Positions 61,301-64,000 of a stretch of 64,000 nt of DNA are shown one piece after another. This DNA is from Bugula neritina (lineage: Eukaryota; Bryozoa; Gymnolaemata; Cheilostomatida; Bugulidae). Location: the NCBI GenBank assembly GCA_964035545.1, contig OZ037769.1, forward strand, positions 12,514,633 to 12,578,632, read 5' to 3'. Position numbers and translations under genes: made by a program. The notes below the pieces were generated by a model, which was given only the letters and a program-made list of their open reading frames with translations, was not told the DNA's origin and searched no databases. Within the stretch, counting starts at the first letter, position 1. The number at the start of each line of letters is the position of its first letter.

Positions 61301-63887
61301 TATAAAACATTTAGAAAGGGGAGATGTAGTATAATGTTGTTTACAATTGCTGAGTTATTTATATACTTAACAGTAATATGCTATTAATACATATGATGTC
61401 GTAGATTTGTGATTCATTCCTATGTTATATATATATACCTTACACTTATGATCAACAGCAGTTCTTTCTATGCTGTCAAGCTGTATACTTTATACCTTAC
61501 AATAATAAACGTCACGATACATTATTCCAATGGTCTCATCTTAATTATTACCCACGCAAATGTACAACAAACAAGAAACATTACAAGTAGAGTGCACGTT
61601 TTATCATGTTGTTTGCTGTTTTGCAACAAAAACCTTCTTTAGGATGTGCTGGTCAAATTTACAGTCTGATTGCAGTGTTCACCAAGGTATTTTGTTCAGT
61701 CAATATGATTCATCACTGATCCAATAAGCTTATATTGGGGAGTATCGGTCTTAGGGTTAAAGCTGATGATCTTGCTCTTGGAGATGTTGAATGACGTTTC
61801 CCACTTTTTCGACCAAGTAGTAAGAGAGTCCAGGTTTCCCTGAAATCTCTTACAGTCTTCCAATGCGGAAATTTCTTGGTAAACGAGTGTATCATCGGCA
61901 AAAAGAGCACAAGAGCAGTTGAGACACCCAGGAAGATCATTTTAGGGCTGATAATGAAGATCATTAGTAGTGCTAATAAAATATATTAAATCACTAATGG
62001 TAAAACTAAAAGTAAAACCAAATAGGCTATTCAAATCTAAATGTTATACACTACATCTTTATTTTATCATCTGTAGTTTGTTAGATTTTAGACCTAATTT
62101 TATCAATTTTTACATAATTAATATGAAACTTAATGTCAAACCTAATATGAATCTTAATTAATACTATAAATGGGCTACCATGCTTGTTCTGGATAGTAAT
62201 AGTACTAACTACTACAGCTATTAGAAGTAATTATACATTTACCAATTGCCGATATGGAAATGAGTATACTATCTTATTATAATTATTGTGGCTATTTTTT
62301 CTTTATAGTATCAGTTTTACCTCAACGTTGACTTTATTTTTTTGTTACAAGTGCTATCCTCAACAGAGGCATTGTCATAATCATTTAATTGAATATTATT
62401 GTTAGCTATGACTCTGTGATAATGGCTATTAGTATAAGTATTGCTATTGTTTGCTTATTTTTAAATTCAAGTTGACCTGGGCATGAAGAATGAATTCTAA
62501 GTTGATTTTTCTATAGGGATGAGCTATTAAGAAGAAATTAAATTCATCCTCAATTTTAAGTTTGGATATTTTATTTTGATAACTTCTTGCTTACATGGAT
62601 TTATTGAATTTTTAACTTGAATATTTTGATTTAAGTTAACGTCTTGTCTCACTAACCCCCCCCCCAACATACTTCAAGTATATTACTGTTGAGTTAAGGC
62701 TGAAATCACACCAATGTTTATTCAGAATAATAAAAGTGTTTATTTTAAGCATACTACTAATCCAAACGGCCCTCATCCTCTTGGAAGCATAAACTATAGC
62801 TGATGTTGAATTTATATTAAAACTTCACTCTAAGTGTTGGTTTTAGTACCACAATATTACTAATGCTTGTTTTATATTATATTTATATTGTATTATATTG
62901 TATTGTATTATTTCTGTGAATATTTTAGAGGTTAACTACTCACCTATATGCCAGGAAAACTCAACCATACGTCATCAACTTAGATCCTGCCTGCTATGAA
63001 GTCACTTTTCCTGCCAACATAGGTTGGTCTATATCATAGCCTTAGGTTCACAGAGTAAATTTTGTTTTGTAATGGAAAGGTTTTCAGTGTGTCCCATTTT
63101 TATGAACTAAAGCTAGACCACAGTGTCATTAGTAAGCTAAAGCTTTGGGTGGAAATGCAGTTTTGAATATTTTTTATAGAAAATGGCCATAGTTGATTCA
63201 GTAACTAGTACTGTGCTTTGATAGTATGAAATAGTATTAGCAAAAATTAGCTACATATAATATATCAAGTTTGTAATTTTGTGATGCATTAGTAAATTTG
63301 TTAAAACTGCTCTGCTACTCTTCGCATGTCTTCATACTGAGCGTTTAAAAGTTTAAAAATTTTTTTATTTTCTCAATCATTGGTAAATTAAAAGAACTGA
63401 CTTTGTACTACTTCTGCCAATACAGGTTATTTCAGACCTATTTTTCTGGAAACTGTTTATTGGCTCAAAGGAACTTTTAGCTCATATTAATTAGCTTTGG
63501 GTTACAATGTTTGGGAGTTAGCCTCTCATCTTTATGTGATGTGAAAAGTTGTACAAAAATATTAGTTGCCATTGTAATTATTTTTAAACAATTAGGAAAA
63601 ATTGAAATTTACTTTGAGGTACATGTGGTCAGTGTTGAAACACTGATAAGAAACTGTTAGGATTATGGCAGAATTACATTAAAATAGATTTAATCAAAGA
63701 TAATTATAGCTTCAGTAAAATATTCAGAATTGCCCCCATTGTGTATGACAGTTAGAATGTCTTCGTTTCATACATTGCAGATATCAGGGATACAGTAAAT
63801 TATAAAGAAGTCATGAAGCAATATAATCTGGGACCTAACGGTGGTATTATGACCTCTCTCAATCTTTTCAGCACAAAATTTGTAGAG
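55331..63887 (+). CDS. GPN1: GPN1 (XAB1), GPN-loop GTPase 1, first three coding exons; continues past the window
   Basis: Cytoplasmic GPN-loop GTPase that helps assemble and import RNA polymerase II. Exons 55331-55477, 62929-63022 and 63781-63887 join in phases 0 and 1, and the third ends at a GTCAGT donor near the window edge. Exon 1 carries the Walker A/G1 loop GMAGSGKSS (residues 38-46) after a Ser/Glu-rich N-terminus. Exon 2 reads [18 protein letters not shown]. Exon 3 reads [15 protein letters not shown], then [14 protein letters not shown], with the diagnostic Gly-Pro-Asn at 98-100. These match human GPN1 closely as I recall it. The frame is open upstream to 55163, but the ATG at 55331 gives the usual N-terminus. 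Intron 1 is 7.45 kb and contains a decayed LINE and a complete LTR retrotransposon in the sense direction, so correct splicing must pass over both. Confidence 0.92.
55540..56230. repeat. Cryptic simple sequence in GPN1 intron 1
   Basis: Drifting 6-bp words (AGTATC, ACTATG, TAATACT) with local complementarity and a short AT run near 55675-55700. Confidence 0.7.
56509..56897 (-). pseudogene. Non-LTR retrotransposon RT, C-terminal part (decayed)
   Basis: Read on the minus strand, a degenerate frame contains [10 protein letters not shown], then a stop where Trp is usual, DP, and [11 protein letters not shown]. This resembles the conserved LEYASAAWDP...VQRRAARF region near the end of jockey/CR1-like reverse transcriptase proteins. 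Further stops follow. It continues directly from the fragment at 61586-61980 once the LTR element is taken out. Confidence 0.7.
56898..57158 (+). repeat. 5' LTR
   Basis: 261 bp, TG...CA ends. It contains an AATAAA hexamer, in keeping with a 3' processing signal in the R region. Confidence 0.95.
57159..57172 (+). other. Primer-binding site of the LTR element
   Basis: TGGTGTCAGAAGTG directly after the LTR; the tRNA partner was not identified. Confidence 0.7.
57193..61128 (+). CDS. Gag-Pol polyprotein of the LTR retrotransposon
   Basis: 1311 codons in one frame without stops or frameshifts. A gag/capsid-like region covers residues 1 to about 195. Two CCHC-type zinc knuckles lie at 209-241. The aspartic protease has VDTGAQ with Asp304. 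Reverse transcriptase has [12 protein letters not shown] (Asp520) and YIDD at 580-583. RNase H has [13 protein letters not shown] (Asp729) and the later TDHKPL. Integrase has an HHCC-type finger (HKSH to CVQC) and Asp1010, Asp1063 and Glu1099, which gives the D,D-35-E spacing. The order PR-RT-RH-IN is that of the Ty3/gypsy (Metaviridae) group. There is no chromodomain and no envelope frame. Gag and pol are fused in a single frame. All visible catalytic residues are present, so it may be autonomous. Confidence 0.96.
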   Translation: MATRAPSSFDFTNPSGWGEWIRRYSRYHNVTKMSKEADDLQIDSLLYTMGEAAEDIFIQLPLTNDDRKKYDKVKEAFDTYFKPRTNKAHHIVQFNGRTQEPNENNEEYIRALYSLAQHCEFGNAVNDNIKYRLLTGMKDKALSIELQQLTEDQLTLENVTQRMRAKEIIQRNLASAAPEQPADVDAIRKRDYSNNFQPKKHTMDIINNCHSCGSSHRRRHCSAYGKSCNKCGKFNHFAKVCRSKAITKSTTNAVQVPDATTDVNEEPCMFNVGLCSNVKLNACNSSVWFENFVFGKTKVAMKVDTGAQVNVLTRDIFENLDVSRELRKAGTKLTGYTGHVIPVDGVVELPFSFRGKTYKSEFYVTTAKNTPLLGLPTIKELGLIGIDQVEQVDTDSSKLIVEEFKDVFEGFGKLDIEHHITLRPEAKPVVCNVRPVPINVKPKLKAELDRLEKLEIIQKCNEPSDWVSPIVVAEKPNNQIRLCLDPRLLNKEIMREHYKLPTTTEIYSRIGQSKFFSTLDATKGFHQIPLDVESCKLTTFITPYGRYNYKRLPFGLNSSAEVFHKTMCQKLGDIEGIEIYIDDLLIHAPTKEIHDRRLREVLLRCREINLKLNPEKCAIGRQVVNFLGHEISGDGILPKRNRAKAIQEMLTPTCKNDVQRFLGFVNYMGKFCPDLANETQPLRQLLKKNTTFIWEKAHNNAFVKIKQLVSNAPLLKHFNSDEEITLQVDASSFSLGAVLMQKGQPVEFAAKSLTDTQKRYAQIEKELLAVLFGCRKFHYYVYGGSKFFVQTDHKPLLGIVEKNIEDTNPRIRRMLLELMSYDFKLVYKKGNEMYIADMLSRASYPDIDTSVNVAEFDPMNKLPEMIFCSDQAKAEYKQAVLSDRELQALKLLVINGWPPYRKSCSFVGRKYWPWRNEIGICDEFLFVGSKLIVPMSKQTEILQKLHKSHQGIVKTKALAKTVVFWPGINNQIEEMIQSCVQCRENIEQQCRQPMMASEIPKYPFHTVAADLFSLDGNDFMLIVDYFSKWLIIEPLKTTTSSSVIQCFEKTFADFGVACVLRSDNGPQFTSQQFKIFLNEQGIEHLTSSPGYPQSNGCAERYVRTAKALLKKCKAEGKTFYGGLRNLRNTPISDKIPSPAVLLQGRVLPDTLPRDLKTLFPNSYDEQIIQNEFEIVKSTQKLNYDRHAKSELSVLKPGQRVRAKINDKWILGKIQKQDLTGPRSYWVVTDENKLYRRTRGDITLTNEPQQIPTPVLPPMHRSIPAIPGPPIDQADDSNSSQFENSSNVNPPGAYRTQRGRLVRKPERLGYDM
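61325..61585 (+). repeat. 3' LTR
   Basis: 261 bp, matching the 5' LTR at all but about one position; preceded by the polypurine tract. Confidence 0.95.
61586..61980 (-). pseudogene. Non-LTR retrotransposon RT, catalytic-core fragment
   Basis: On the minus strand a frame reads [14 protein letters not shown], then [21 protein letters not shown] and YKLIG. FADD is the RT active-site motif of LINE-type elements, and the following text fits the jockey/CR1 pattern. Stops appear soon after (NHID then stop). The downstream part of the same element is at 56509-56897, separated by the LTR insertion. Confidence 0.8.
61981..62928. other. Rest of GPN1 intron 1
   Basis: AT-rich, no exon seen before the acceptor (TATTTTAG) at 62928. 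Confidence 0.6.
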
Positions 63888-64000
63888 GTCAGTGTTAAAG
63901 TCATACTTAGAATGGCTTTGAAAATAACTATGAGTTTTTTCTAAATTACTGTCCTTACAATAATTTAATATTTCACTTTATTACTCTGCAAATATGATTA

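Larger units (their letters stand above)
56898..61585 (+). mobile_element. Complete Ty3/gypsy-type LTR retrotransposon with AGTAG target duplication
   Basis: Two 261-bp LTRs (56898-57158 and 61325-61585) start TGTAGT and end TTACA; by eye they differ at one base (AAACG versus AAATG near the 3' end). AGTAG is present immediately before and after, a 5-bp target-site duplication. A primer-binding site (TGGTGTCAGAAGTG) begins directly after the left LTR, and a purine tract (AGAAAGGGGAGA) directly precedes the right LTR. One unbroken gag-pol frame lies between. It is inserted in the sense direction in GPN1 intron 1, inside an older LINE. Confidence 0.96.

Noticed and set aside
1-64000. CRISPR array, prokaryotic operon or viral gene cluster
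   Set aside because: None seen; the tandem arrays lack spacer structure and all genes are of animal type.

Overview
The window is a piece of an AT-rich, intron-bearing animal nuclear genome, not bacterial or viral DNA. It holds seven protein-coding genes, all with metazoan-type products; five show GT-AG introns. The thyrotropin-releasing-hormone-type receptor, API5, RBMS, GPN1 and a SETMAR SET domain without a fused transposase point to a bilaterian invertebrate. A lophotrochozoan such as a bryozoan, brachiopod or mollusc is my best guess, but the window alone cannot settle this.

Layout, left to right. The 3' end of a SETMAR-type histone methyltransferase gene (+) runs off the left edge. A TRH-receptor-like GPCR (-) follows in three exons with a 5.8 kb first intron that holds transposon remnants. 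Next are a 1.3 kb terminal-inverted-repeat element and a single-exon gene with faint scramblase/tubby-like features (-). A four-exon CARD plus caspase-fold gene (+) has lost both catalytic residues. An RBMS-type two-RRM RNA-binding protein gene (-) has two sets of 5' coding exons and an optional last exon. It appears to share a divergent promoter region with API5 (+), whose 11 or more exons are separated by introns full of minisatellites and short inverted-repeat elements. A single-exon divergent rhodopsin-like GPCR (-) follows. Then comes about 11 kb without genes, containing a 2.1 kb foldback, a symmetric inverted repeat with a Penelope/hammerhead-like core, and tRNA-derived SINE sequences. 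Last is GPN1 (+), whose first three coding exons are in the window. Its 7.45 kb intron 1 contains a decayed non-LTR reverse transcriptase (-), itself split by a young, complete Ty3/gypsy-type LTR retrotransposon.

The genes do not form an obvious pathway. Two of them, the caspase-like pseudoenzyme and API5, belong to families linked to apoptosis control and lie about 11 kb apart on the same strand. The most novel item is the CARD-pseudocaspase: its exon phases join cleanly into 419 codons, yet the catalytic His and Cys positions are Gly and Asp, suggesting a decoy or adaptor analogous in logic to c-FLIP. Other notable structures are an array of about 20 recursive-splice-like motifs directly after an API5 donor site, nested transposons inside GPN1, and the large palindromes at 46-48 kb and 53.5-54 kb.

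Exon boundaries were read by eye from GT/AG sites, phase agreement and known family sequence. No database search was possible, so all family names rest on recognised motifs.
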